Below the pieces are notes generated by a model. The model did not search any database, had not been told where the DNA came from, and saw only the letters and a list, made by a program, of their open reading frames with translations. 5,887 nucleotides of DNA from CAYSLC01 sp964431545 (GTDB lineage Bacteria > Desulfobacterota > Desulfobacteria > Desulfobacterales > JAABSP01): contig CAYSLC010000292.1 in NCBI GenBank assembly GCA_964431545.1, positions 1 to 5,887 on the forward strand, written 5' to 3'. A program made the position numbers and the translations under genes. Below, in pieces: positions 1 to 5,288 of this stretch; positions within the stretch are counted from its first letter, which is position 1, and each line of letters starts with the position of its first letter.

Positions 1-69
1 CAGCAGGGCCTTGGCGATGGGCGCCCCCAGGATCTCCGCCACCTTCTCCAGTTCGAGGGTTGAGATCAT
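1..69 (-). CDS. 5' end of an unrecognised gene, cut by the left edge
   Basis: Only the first 23 codons are present. The reading runs leftward from an ATG at 69-67, and an in-frame TGA at 78-76 makes this ATG the earliest possible start. The peptide begins MISTLELEKVAEILGAPIAK and looks like an amphipathic helix rich in Leu, Ala and Glu; there is no signal peptide. No good Shine-Dalgarno sequence precedes the ATG, which weakens the call. A competing frame starting at 79 is also open but gives Gly- and Pro-rich sequence typical of a shadow. The gene is divergent from the rightward small membrane protein at 265, so the spacer between them should hold both promoters. No family can be named from this fragment. 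Confidence 0.5.
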   Translation of the reverse strand, partial: MISTLELEKVAEILGAPIAKALL

Positions 70-264
70 ACGATATCATCAGGTTTTCAGAAACCGCCGA
101 GGGGGGCAATACGGCAAGTGCTGTAAATGGAGAAGAAAAAGTATGTAGCACGGAACGGAAACGGAAAAATACTGACCATCTGGTTCCAAAATACCTTGAA
201 TGGCCCATGATTCCTCTGTCGCTCCCATGATATGGAGTGAAGCAGGTGAAAAAGGAGAGAACCG
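70..264. other. Divergent spacer with tandem CGGAAA units and two AAAATAC words
   Basis: This 195-base spacer separates the leftward fragment at 69 from the rightward gene at 265. It is AT-richer than its surroundings. It holds a short tandem run, CGGAA-CGGAAA-CGGAAA, at 151-167. The heptamer AAAATAC occurs twice, at 166-172 and 188-194; on the minus strand each reads TATTTT, a possible -10 element for the leftward gene, though no convincing -35 box sits at the right distance. A strong ribosome binding site (AAAGGAG, 251-257) ends the spacer. No RNA gene or terminator was seen. Confidence 0.4.
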
Positions 265-465
265 ATGGAAAAACCGGACTCGCCGGACCGGCCGGACAAT
301 CTGTTCCATCCCGTCGAATGCGATGACGAGGCCCGGGGCCGGTTCGGCGACGAGGCGAAGGACGGCAGTTTCGAACTGGCCCTGAGCATCCACCGGGACC
401 GGATCCTCTGGGCCATGGCAATCCTGATTTTTCTGGGCCTGCTGCTGGGGGTCATTCTCGATTAG
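265..465 (+). CDS. Small single-span membrane protein, 66 residues
   Basis: I do not recognise a named family. The start is well supported: AAAGGAG at 251-257 lies seven bases before the ATG. Residues 1-45 are polar and acidic, with a motif FHPVECDDEARGRFG at about 14-28, followed by DGSFELALSIHRDRILW. Residues about 48-65 form one strongly hydrophobic helix (MAILIFLGLLLGVIL), and the protein ends with a single Asp. With no cleavable signal, the likely topology is a cytoplasmic N-terminal tail anchored by a C-terminal helix (inference). The stop lies 34 bases before the DUF421 gene on the same strand, so the two are probably co-transcribed and may work together at the membrane. A sequence echoing its FHP...EARGRFG motif occurs at 1994-2038. 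Function unknown. Confidence 0.75.
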   Translation: MEKPDSPDRPDNLFHPVECDDEARGRFGDEAKDGSFELALSIHRDRILWAMAILIFLGLLLGVILD

Positions 466-499
466 CCGGGTGAACTTTCCGGCAACAAAGGATCTTTAA

Positions 500-1063
500 A
501 TGGAATCGATTGAGTGGCTGATCGACCTCTCCTGGGCAGCCGAACCGGAAAACCTGCTCCGGACGGTCGTGAGCGCGGCCGTCATCTTTCTGACCGCGTG
601 GCTGGTCTTTCGCATACCCGGCAAACGGTTTCTCGGAAAGCATGCCGCCTTCGACGCCCTCATCGGCGTGATCTTCGGGGCCACCCTCAGCCGGAGCGTC
701 AACGGCGAAGCTCCGCTGCCCGAAACGCTCCTGGCGATTCTGGTCATGGTGCTCCTTCACTGGTTTTTTGCGTTTCTATCCTATTATTTCAGGCCGTTCA
801 GACGCATGCTGGAAGGGCACCCCATTCCCCTGGTGAAAAATGGGCAGGTGCTGAAAAAACATCTGAAGAGAAACTATATCAATGAGTTCGACCTCCAGAC
901 GGAAATGCGGTGCAAAACGGCATCGACGGGTATCGACCAGATCGAAGAGGCCTATCTCGAAAACAATGGGGAGATCAGCTTTGTGGTCAAGGGGGAAGAA
1001 CCGCGAATCTACACCGTTTCAGTGGAAAACGGCGTTCAGCACGTTCGGATCGAATTCGGCTGA
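500..1063 (+). CDS. DUF421 (YetF-like) inner-membrane protein
   Basis: The 187-residue product fits the DUF421/YetF family: about three N-terminal membrane helices (near 19-39, 47-64 and 76-97) followed by a cytoplasmic alpha/beta domain. Family-like features are the RIPGKRFLGKHAAFDALIGVIFGA stretch at about 38-61 (basic Gly-Lys-Arg loop leading into the second helix) and the C-terminal GHPIPLVKNGQVL at 106-118. A later LENNGEISFVVK segment resembles the family's usual 'lE.nG.lSv' stretch. The ATG at 500 is preceded by AAAGGA at 487-492 with 7 bases between. Biochemical function is poorly known; Bacillus relatives form oligomeric membrane complexes and have been linked to sporulation or stress. 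It probably shares a transcript with the small membrane protein upstream. Length is normal to slightly short, and no key feature is missing. Confidence 0.88.
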   Translation: MESIEWLIDLSWAAEPENLLRTVVSAAVIFLTAWLVFRIPGKRFLGKHAAFDALIGVIFGATLSRSVNGEAPLPETLLAILVMVLLHWFFAFLSYYFRPFRRMLEGHPIPLVKNGQVLKKHLKRNYINEFDLQTEMRCKTASTGIDQIEEAYLENNGEISFVVKGEEPRIYTVSVENGVQHVRIEFG

Positions 1064-1121
1064 CGGCGGTATTCTAATGTCGTTTGAATGGGGGTGTCCT
1101 CCGTGCTGAAAATTTTCTGAT

Positions 1122-1127
1122 TATAAC
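1122..1127 (+). promoter_or_regulatory. Possible -10 element (TATAAC) for the PAP2 gene
   Basis: TATAAC matches five of six bases of the sigma-70 -10 consensus. A perfect AT-rich palindrome, GAAAATTTTC, lies just upstream at 1108-1117. No recognisable -35 box is found 16-18 bases upstream, so this is only a candidate. If used, transcription would begin near 1134 and the leader would contain all the complementary arms at 1141-1197. Confidence 0.28.
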
Positions 1128-1140
1128 GGATCTTAGGCAT

Positions 1141-1197
1141 GGCCCTGAAAGGGCCTCACATACCAGACCAGGGCAGCGCCCTGGGACTTATTTCAGG
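1141..1197 (+). promoter_or_regulatory. Tandem hairpins with mutually exclusive pairings in the PAP2 leader
   Basis: Hairpin 1 pairs GGCCCT (1141-1146) with AGGGCC (1150-1155) around a GAA loop. Hairpin 2 pairs CCAGGGC (1168-1174) with GCCCTGG (1178-1184) around an AGC loop. A third pairing, CCTGAAA (1144-1150) with TTTCAGG (1191-1197), would destroy hairpin 1 and enclose hairpin 2; its right arm ends two bases before the Shine-Dalgarno sequence AAGGA (1200-1204) of the PAP2 gene. No U-run follows hairpin 2, so a simple intrinsic terminator is unlikely. It could be a leader that affects translation, a processing site between the DUF421 and PAP2 genes, or a palindromic repeat. The arms are exact; the function is inference. 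Confidence 0.4.
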
Positions 1198-1211
1198 AAA
1201 AGGATGGTTTT

Positions 1212-1952
1212 ATGCTAGGCATCAGAAATTGGTTGAAGCGGCCGGGTCGACGTGAATGGATGGTCTTGATCACCCTGCTCTTTCTGGCGGGCGCCGCATG
1301 GGTCTTTCTCGAACTGGTCGATTATATCTCCGATGGCGAGACCCACGTCCTGGATGAACAGCTGCTCCTCTCTATGCGGAACGCCGACGATCTCTCCGAT
1401 CCCATCGGACCGAAATGGGTGGAGGAGCTGGGACGCGACATCACCGCCCTCGGCGGAATGGGGATCCTCACCCTGCTGACGGTGGCGGTGATCGGCTATC
1501 TGTTGCTGGAGCACAAGGTGCGCATCGCGGTCTTCGTGGTCATCGCCGTGGGGGGCGGCATCCTCATCAGCTCTTTTCTGAAGACGGAATTCGACCGCCC
1601 GCGCCCCGACCTGGTGCCTCACGAATCCTACGTCTACACCAAAAGCTTTCCCAGCGGCCATTCCATGCTTTCCGCCGTCACCTACCTGACCCTGGCGGCG
1701 CTGCTGGCCCATGTTCAGGAACGGCGGCGGGTCAAATACTACGTGATGGGGCTCGCCGTGCTGGTGACCATCGGCGTCGGCATCAGCCGGGTCTACGTGG
1801 GGGTCCACTGGCCCACGGACGTTTTGGCGGGATGGTCCCTCGGTGCGGCCTGGGCCCTGGTCTGCTGGCTCATCGGCCACTGGCTCCAGCACCGGGGGCA
1901 TGTCGAAAAGGAGGGGGTCGAACCGGAACTCGCCCGGGAGGGCGGCCGTTAA
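1212..1952 (+). CDS. PAP2-family membrane lipid phosphatase
   Basis: This 246-residue integral membrane protein carries the complete PAP2 (type 2 phosphatidic acid phosphatase) catalytic signature. Motif 1 is K124-x6-R131-P132 (KTEFDRPRP), motif 2 is P147-S-G-H150, and motif 3 is S192-R193-x5-H199-x3-D203 (SRVYVGVHWPTD). In this family His199 is the expected nucleophile, with His150 as acid/base. Hydrophobic segments lie near 16-36, 83-99, 105-122, 153-167, 177-191 and 205-224, giving the usual six helices with the active site on the periplasmic side. Likely substrates are undecaprenyl diphosphate, phosphatidic acid or phosphatidylglycerol phosphate; sequence alone does not decide. The ATG at 1212 follows AAGGA (1200-1204) by seven bases. 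A charged tail after residue 226 (HRGHVEKEGVEPELAREGGR) is cytoplasmic by prediction. No catalytic residue is missing. Confidence 0.94.
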   Translation: MLGIRNWLKRPGRREWMVLITLLFLAGAAWVFLELVDYISDGETHVLDEQLLLSMRNADDLSDPIGPKWVEELGRDITALGGMGILTLLTVAVIGYLLLEHKVRIAVFVVIAVGGGILISSFLKTEFDRPRPDLVPHESYVYTKSFPSGHSMLSAVTYLTLAALLAHVQERRRVKYYVMGLAVLVTIGVGISRVYVGVHWPTDVLAGWSLGAAWALVCWLIGHWLQHRGHVEKEGVEPELAREGGR

Positions 1953-1963
1953 CCGCCCCCTTT
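1940..1963 (+). terminator. Weak hairpin over the PAP2 stop codon
   Basis: GGGCGG (1940-1945) pairs with CCGCCC (1953-1958) around a seven-base loop that contains the TAA stop, and a short CCTTT run follows. The T-run has only three bases, so intrinsic termination would be weak. A perfect palindrome ATCGGCCGAT lies just downstream at 1978-1987. Confidence 0.3.
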
Positions 1964-1993
1964 GCCGCTGTCCTCGGATCGGCCGATAGCCGG

Positions 1994-2038
1994 TTTCACC
2001 CGCTTGAAGGAGATACCGAAGCCCGTGGCCGGTTCGGC
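1994..2038 (+). repeat. Diverged copy of a motif from the 66-residue protein gene
   Basis: Read rightward, this stretch encodes FHPLEGDTEARGRFG, identical at 12 of 15 residues to FHPVECDDEARGRFG encoded at 304-348. The DNA matches at 34 of 45 bases, including an exact 12-mer GGCCGGTTCGGC (2027-2038 and 337-348). Over a 63-base comparison (301-363 against 1991-2053), about 11 of 20 differences fall at third codon positions, the pattern expected of once-coding DNA in this frame. There is no start codon, ribosome binding site or membrane segment nearby, so it may be a gene remnant or a moved fragment. Chance resemblance in GC-rich DNA is not fully excluded. Confidence 0.4.
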
Positions 2039-2055
2039 CACGGTGACAAAGGGGT

Positions 2056-2090
2056 AAAAAGGACCCACCGCCGGAATCGATTCTTCGGCG
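2056..2090 (-). terminator. Candidate terminator of the HAD gene
   Basis: On the minus strand, CGCCG (2090-2086) pairs with CGGCG (2073-2069). Between them is the perfect palindrome GAATCGATTC (2083-2074), which extends the stem with a two-base bulge. A T-run of five follows at 2060-2056. The eight-base gap between stem and T-run is longer than in a canonical intrinsic terminator. It lies 10 bases beyond the HAD stop codon, where a terminator is expected. The same stem could act weakly on rightward transcription from the PAP2 gene. Confidence 0.4.
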
Positions 2091-2099
2091 AAGGGCGTT

Positions 2100-2960
2100 T
2101 CACTGCCCCTGTCCCAGCTTGCGCAGGGCGATCCGTTTGGCGATGCTCTCCACCGCCAGATGGATCGACCGGAGGAGTTCGGACCCCTCGCCGTATTCGT
2201 TCGGCGTCAGGTTCTCCACACGTCTTTTTGGGTGGATTTTGCCATGCTGGGCCCACTCTTCGGCTGAATCGCCCGCGTAGATGCCGATGGCGATGCCCCC
2301 CCGCTCGCGCATGAACTCGAAGGCGGGCAGGTCGCTCGACCCATCCCCCAGGTAGATCATCTGGTCCACCGGCACCAGCCAGTCCTCGGTCTCCATGGGC
2401 CGGTAGACGTCGGTGGGATTCGCCTCCTTGAGTTCCAGCCCTTTGGCGATCAGCAGAAGGTAGAGCATCTTTTCCGCATGGGGGATGATCCGTTTGGCCG
2501 CCGCCAGGTTTCCGTTCTCATCGAAATGGTAGGCGCCGCCGAGGATGCTGTCGAACTCACCCGCGATGGCGGTGTTCTGGGGCACCTCCGCAAAGCCGGC
2601 GGTGATCATGTAGAAGCGGACGTCAATGTCCTCGACAATTCCCCGGGCGGTCCGGCGGACGCGGTCGAACATTTCCGGGACACCGTGGAACAGGGGGAAC
2701 TCCCGGCCGATCCGCGCCAGATCCGCCTCGGTCAGCCGTTTTCCGTCCCGTTTCAGCGCCTCTATCAGCGCGTAGGTGCTGGCCAGCTGCTTCTCCCAGT
2801 TCAACTCCTCGATCAGCGGTGCCACCTGCGTCTCGTTGAACTCATCCGGGTCGTAGCCGCAGAATTGGAGCACCCGCTCAAAGGTCGGGGGCGCGAGGGT
2901 TTCGTCGAAGTCGAACGCCAGCGCGATGCGGTTGTGAAAGGCGGTGGTTGCTTTGGCCAT
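2100..2960 (-). CDS. HAD-superfamily phosphatase, 286 residues
   Basis: The product has the haloacid dehalogenase fold signature. Motif 1 is LAFDFDETLAP, with Asp17 as the expected nucleophile and Asp19 as acid/base. Motif 2 is the Thr of FYMITAG (Thr120). Motif 4 is YLGDGSSDLPAF, with Asp206 and Asp210 as magnesium ligands. Lys156 or Lys164 could supply the motif 3 lysine. The roughly 90-residue helical insert between motifs 1 and 2 fits a C1 cap, as in phosphoserine phosphatase-like members (PF12710 type); the physiological substrate is unknown. The start at 2960 is chosen because AAAGGAGG (minus strand, 2973-2966) lies five bases upstream; the in-frame ATG at 2987 would put that site inside the gene. 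The protein is cytoplasmic, with no signal or membrane segment. It converges on the PAP2 gene, leaving 147 bases between the stops. Confidence 0.85.
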   Translation of the reverse strand: MAKATTAFHNRIALAFDFDETLAPPTFERVLQFCGYDPDEFNETQVAPLIEELNWEKQLASTYALIEALKRDGKRLTEADLARIGREFPLFHGVPEMFDRVRRTARGIVEDIDVRFYMITAGFAEVPQNTAIAGEFDSILGGAYHFDENGNLAAAKRIIPHAEKMLYLLLIAKGLELKEANPTDVYRPMETEDWLVPVDQMIYLGDGSSDLPAFEFMRERGGIAIGIYAGDSAEEWAQHGKIHPKRRVENLTPNEYGEGSELLRSIHLAVESIAKRIALRKLGQGQ

Positions 2961-3030
2961 GGGAGCCTCCTTTGGGACACACGTCAAACCGGGTTGGTGA
3001 CAATGGAATCGTTGAATGGTCGATCCTCGG

Positions 3031-3048
3031 AAAATACCGTCCCGCGGG
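3031..3048 (+). repeat. Direct repeat copy 1 (AAAATAC-TCCC-CGGG)
   Basis: AAAATACCGTCCCGCGGG here resembles AAAATACTTCCCACGGG at 3208-3224: 15 of 17 aligned bases match with a one-base gap. The copies are in the same orientation about 177 bases apart. They could be operator sites, or the ends of an inserted or duplicated segment. Confidence 0.4.
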
Positions 3049-3059
3049 TTTTTCGTAAA
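3031..3059 (-). promoter_or_regulatory. Candidate promoter of the HAD gene
   Basis: On the minus strand, TTTACG (3059-3054) and TATTTT (3036-3031) are separated by 17 bases, each matching four of six consensus positions. Transcription would start near 3024, giving a leader of about 64 bases ahead of the HAD start codon. The -10 element is the complement of the first AAAATAC copy. Confidence 0.3.
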
Positions 3060-3207
3060 TACGGCGGTGAGAGTATTTCGGGGCGGTCGGGACCTTATTC
3101 TTCCTCTTTTTTGTTTTCACGGGCGGCCGATCCGCTCCGGGAAGTACCATCCGCCCGCCGCAAAAATACGGATTCCGCCCGATATACGAGCGGTTCCCGG
3201 CTTCCCT

Positions 3208-3224
3208 AAAATACTTCCCACGGG
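3208..3224 (+). repeat. Direct repeat copy 2 (AAAATAC-TCCC-CGGG)
   Basis: This is the second copy of the repeat at 3031-3048. Its TACTTCCC core (3212-3219) is also the right arm of an inverted repeat with GGGAAGTA at 3139-3146. The overlap of direct and inverted symmetry suggests a binding-site cluster or a decayed small element. Confidence 0.4.
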
Positions 3225-3471
3225 CGGTCTGGTGGTCGATGAAGTCCAGGACGAGTGAGCCGACCCGACGCATTGCCCCGGCCGAAGGGCGCCGGTGCCG
3301 ATCCGCCTTTACAGGGGGGATCACACCGGGTAGACTCGGCCCCAACGTCGGGCAGGGTAGGGTAACGGCAGGGGCGGCGACGCGGCCCATGCAGGGTGCG
3401 GAACCGGGGAAAAACCTTTGATTCCCCCGGGCCCTCCCGAGGGATCCGTAGATCTTCACAAAGGAGGATGC

Positions 3472-4188
3472 ATGGGCGATCTGATGCGGAAGACCAAAAA
3501 GGAGCTGGTGGCGCTCCTGGAGGAATTGTCCGGCCGGGCGGAGTCCGCCGGAACCGAGCAAGAGCGGCTCCTACGGGCGCTGGAGGCGGCTGCGGCCGAG
3601 CGGGATCGCCTCGCGGCCCGGTGCGACGATCTCTCCGAGGAGCGCCTCCGCCTGGCCCGGGAGAACGAGCGGCTCGGCAAAGAGCGGACCATCCTGGGCG
3701 AAGCCCACCGGCGGAAGGATTCCGAAGTGGAGGATCTGCTCAAGGAGAACGAACGGCTCAAGTGCGCGTTGGAAGGAGCGAAGGCTCGTCTGGGCGGTCT
3801 GGAGGAGGCCCGGGACCGGGCCCGGACGGAGGAGGCCCACCGCGCCCGGGGCTATGAGCTGTTCAAGAGCTTTGTGGACAACGACGCCAAGCGGATCATT
3901 CTCGTCGATGCCTCCTATGCCGTCCGCTATGTCAACCGGTCGGCCGCCGCCCTCCTGGAGCTGCCCGATCCCTTCGCCATCGTGGGCCGGCGGATCTTCG
4001 ATTTCCTTCCCTACCAGGACGCCCTGAAGCTCAAGGAGAAGATCGACACGGCCTTCCTCAAAGGGGAAAGGGAGAAGGCCAAGGGACTCTGTTTCAGGAA
4101 TCTCAAGGGGGCCGAATTCAAGCTGAAGCTGAAGGTCGACCGGGTCCGGTACGAGGACAGGCCTTCCGTTCGCATGGTGATCAAGTAG
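3472..4188 (+). CDS. Coiled-coil protein with C-terminal PAS domain
   Basis: The 238-residue product has two parts. Residues about 8-126 form one long charged coiled coil rich in Glu, Arg, Lys, Leu and Ala; the string ENERL occurs at 64-68 and again at 92-96, exactly 28 residues (four heptads) apart. Residues about 128-238 look like a PAS domain: FKSFVDNDAKRIILVDASYA, then VRYVNRSAAALLEL, GRRIFDFLP and a final sheet ending RPSVRMVIK. No kinase, cyclase, HTH or other output domain follows. By inference it is a dimeric cytoplasmic sensor or scaffold; the ligand is unknown. The ATG at 3472 is chosen because AAGGAGG (3461-3467) lies four bases upstream; an in-frame ATG at 3418 has no such site. 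Only two bases separate its stop from the lipase gene, so the two are very likely co-transcribed. Confidence 0.8.
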   Translation: MGDLMRKTKKELVALLEELSGRAESAGTEQERLLRALEAAAAERDRLAARCDDLSEERLRLARENERLGKERTILGEAHRRKDSEVEDLLKENERLKCALEGAKARLGGLEEARDRARTEEAHRARGYELFKSFVDNDAKRIILVDASYAVRYVNRSAAALLELPDPFAIVGRRIFDFLPYQDALKLKEKIDTAFLKGEREKAKGLCFRNLKGAEFKLKLKVDRVRYEDRPSVRMVIK

Positions 4189-4190
4189 AG

Positions 4191-5042
4191 ATGGAGTTCG
4201 ACGACTCCTGGCATGCCCTCCTTCGGCCGGCCCGGGCGGAGAGCTATTTCCAGATGGCGGACCGGAGGCCGTTTACGCCCGGAGCGCAAGGGTTCTCCCG
4301 AACCAACGCCTGGTGGCTCTGCGAGCTTTCCCGTCTCATCTACCGCCAGGGGGACGAGGAGCAGGGGTACCGGCCGTCGGTCCCCGACCGGAACCATTAC
4401 CTGCGCCGGGTGGGGCTGCGGGAGATCCGCCGGTTCTCCAGCGGGACCAACTACGCCGCGCTGGTGATCCCGGAAAAAGAGGATGCCGACCCTTTCGCCG
4501 TCCTGGTCTTCCGCGGCACCTTCGGGTTCGAGGGGTGGTTCTCCAATCTCAATGCCGTCCAGGTCCCGTGGCCCGGCGGCGGCGCCGTCCACTGCGGGTT
4601 CCGGAACGATTTCGCCGGCCTGTGGCAGACCCTGGGAGGCGCCCTCGACCGGATGGACGCGCCGGTCTTCTACACCGGCCACAGCCTGGGCGGGGCCCTG
4701 GCCATTCTGGCGGCGGCCCAACGGCCGCCGGAGGCTGTCTATACCTTCGGCGCCCCCCGGGTGGGGGACGCCGTCTTTCTCCAGACCCTCCGGCACACCC
4801 GAATCCACCGGATCGAGAACGGCCGGGACATCGTCCCCACCGTTCCCCCCTCCGTCATCCCCTTCGACTTCTGCCACCCCGGCACCGCCTACCCCTTGCC
4901 GCCCCGGCATCCCCGGGCACCCGCGAACCCCCCGGGCCGGTCCGCCGGCCGGCTCGCCATCGCAAACCCGCCGGAGTTCCTCTCCGACCACGCCCCCGTC
5001 AACTACACTGCTGCGCTGGAACGGTGGATCCGGGAGGCGTGA
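4191..5042 (+). CDS. Class 3 lipase (alpha/beta hydrolase)
   Basis: The 283-residue protein matches the class 3 lipase family (PF01764 type). The nucleophile elbow is YTGHSLGGALA with Ser165. The likely catalytic Asp is Asp213 in NGRDIVPTVPP, and the likely His is His267 in LSDHAPVNY. The VFRGT strand at 107-111 supplies the usual oxyanion-loop region, and VYTFGAPRVGD (183-193) is typical of the family. It should hydrolyse acylglycerol or phospholipid esters; the substrate is unknown. No signal peptide or membrane segment is visible, so it appears cytoplasmic, unlike many secreted relatives. A Pro- and Arg-rich stretch at 235-255 sits between the Asp and His, probably a surface loop. The start lies 2 bases after the PAS gene stop and lacks a strong Shine-Dalgarno sequence of its own, so translation is probably coupled. 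Confidence 0.9.
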   Translation: MEFDDSWHALLRPARAESYFQMADRRPFTPGAQGFSRTNAWWLCELSRLIYRQGDEEQGYRPSVPDRNHYLRRVGLREIRRFSSGTNYAALVIPEKEDADPFAVLVFRGTFGFEGWFSNLNAVQVPWPGGGAVHCGFRNDFAGLWQTLGGALDRMDAPVFYTGHSLGGALAILAAAQRPPEAVYTFGAPRVGDAVFLQTLRHTRIHRIENGRDIVPTVPPSVIPFDFCHPGTAYPLPPRHPRAPANPPGRSAGRLAIANPPEFLSDHAPVNYTAALERWIREA

Positions 5043-5128
5043 ACCCACCGGGGGCCGGTTCCTCCCCGACCCGCGAAATCCCTGGAAGCTTTTCGGATAA
5101 GCAACGGAAAAACAATCCGTGGAGCGGT

Positions 5129-5157
5129 TTGACTTCTGATGCAACCGGGTGTACAAA
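5129..5157 (+). promoter_or_regulatory. Sigma-70-like promoter before the BrxA-like gene
   Basis: TTGACT (5129-5134, five of six consensus) and TACAAA (5152-5157, four of six) are separated by 17 bases, within an AT-richer stretch. A start site near 5164 would leave a leader of about 125 bases. That leader contains a hairpin, ATCGTTGG (5174-5181) with CCACCGAT (5188-5195), eight pairs with one mismatch and a six-base loop. This suggests the gene at 5289 is expressed separately from the lipase pair. Confidence 0.45.
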
Positions 5158-5288
5158 AAAGCCCTGTTGGTCGATCGTTGGATTGGACCACCGATACGTA
5201 ACTGAAATGGTACCGAAACATCTTTCACAGCCCCCGCAACCGCCTCGATGCCGGAGAGACGATCGCCCCCGGGGAACCGGATAGGCGG

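Larger units (their letters stand above)
2961..3471. other. Long divergent spacer with dispersed repeats
   Basis: About 510 bases lie between the divergent HAD and coiled-coil/PAS starts. No convincing gene is present: the open frames have poor start signals and Arg- and Pro-rich shadow-like products. The left half is AT-richer and holds AAAATAC at 3031, 3163 and 3208, the pair AAATAC (3057-3062) and GTATTT (3073-3078), and T-rich sequence at 3105-3117. Inverted pairs are GGGAAGTA (3139-3146) with TACTTCCC (3212-3219), and CCGGGAA (3137-3143) with TTCCCGG (3194-3200). The right half (3250-3450) is GC-rich and plain except for a small CCCTC/GAGGG stem near 3432-3443. No strong rightward promoter was found for the gene at 3472. 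Confidence 0.5.

Noticed and set aside
1215..1901. A 228-codon minus-strand open frame inside the PAP2 gene
   Set aside because: The plus strand carries all three PAP2 motifs, and the antisense product is His-, Asp- and Gln-rich shadow sequence.
1949..2098. A minus-strand open stretch reading ...GPFYPFVTVAEPATGFGISF..., loosely like an outer-membrane barrel N-terminus
   Set aside because: It has no start codon or ribosome binding site and runs out of frame into the HAD gene. Its agreement with the antisense of 301-363 is weaker (8 of 21) than the plus-strand agreement (13 of 21).
2878..3561. A 227-codon minus-strand open frame across the divergent spacer
   Set aside because: It overlaps the start of the HAD gene in another frame and the start of the PAS gene antisense, with low-complexity basic composition and no ribosome binding site seen.
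5047..5059. ACCGG-GGG-CCGGT hairpin just after the lipase stop as a terminator
   Set aside because: The stem is only five pairs and no T-run follows; it is common in DNA this rich in G and C.
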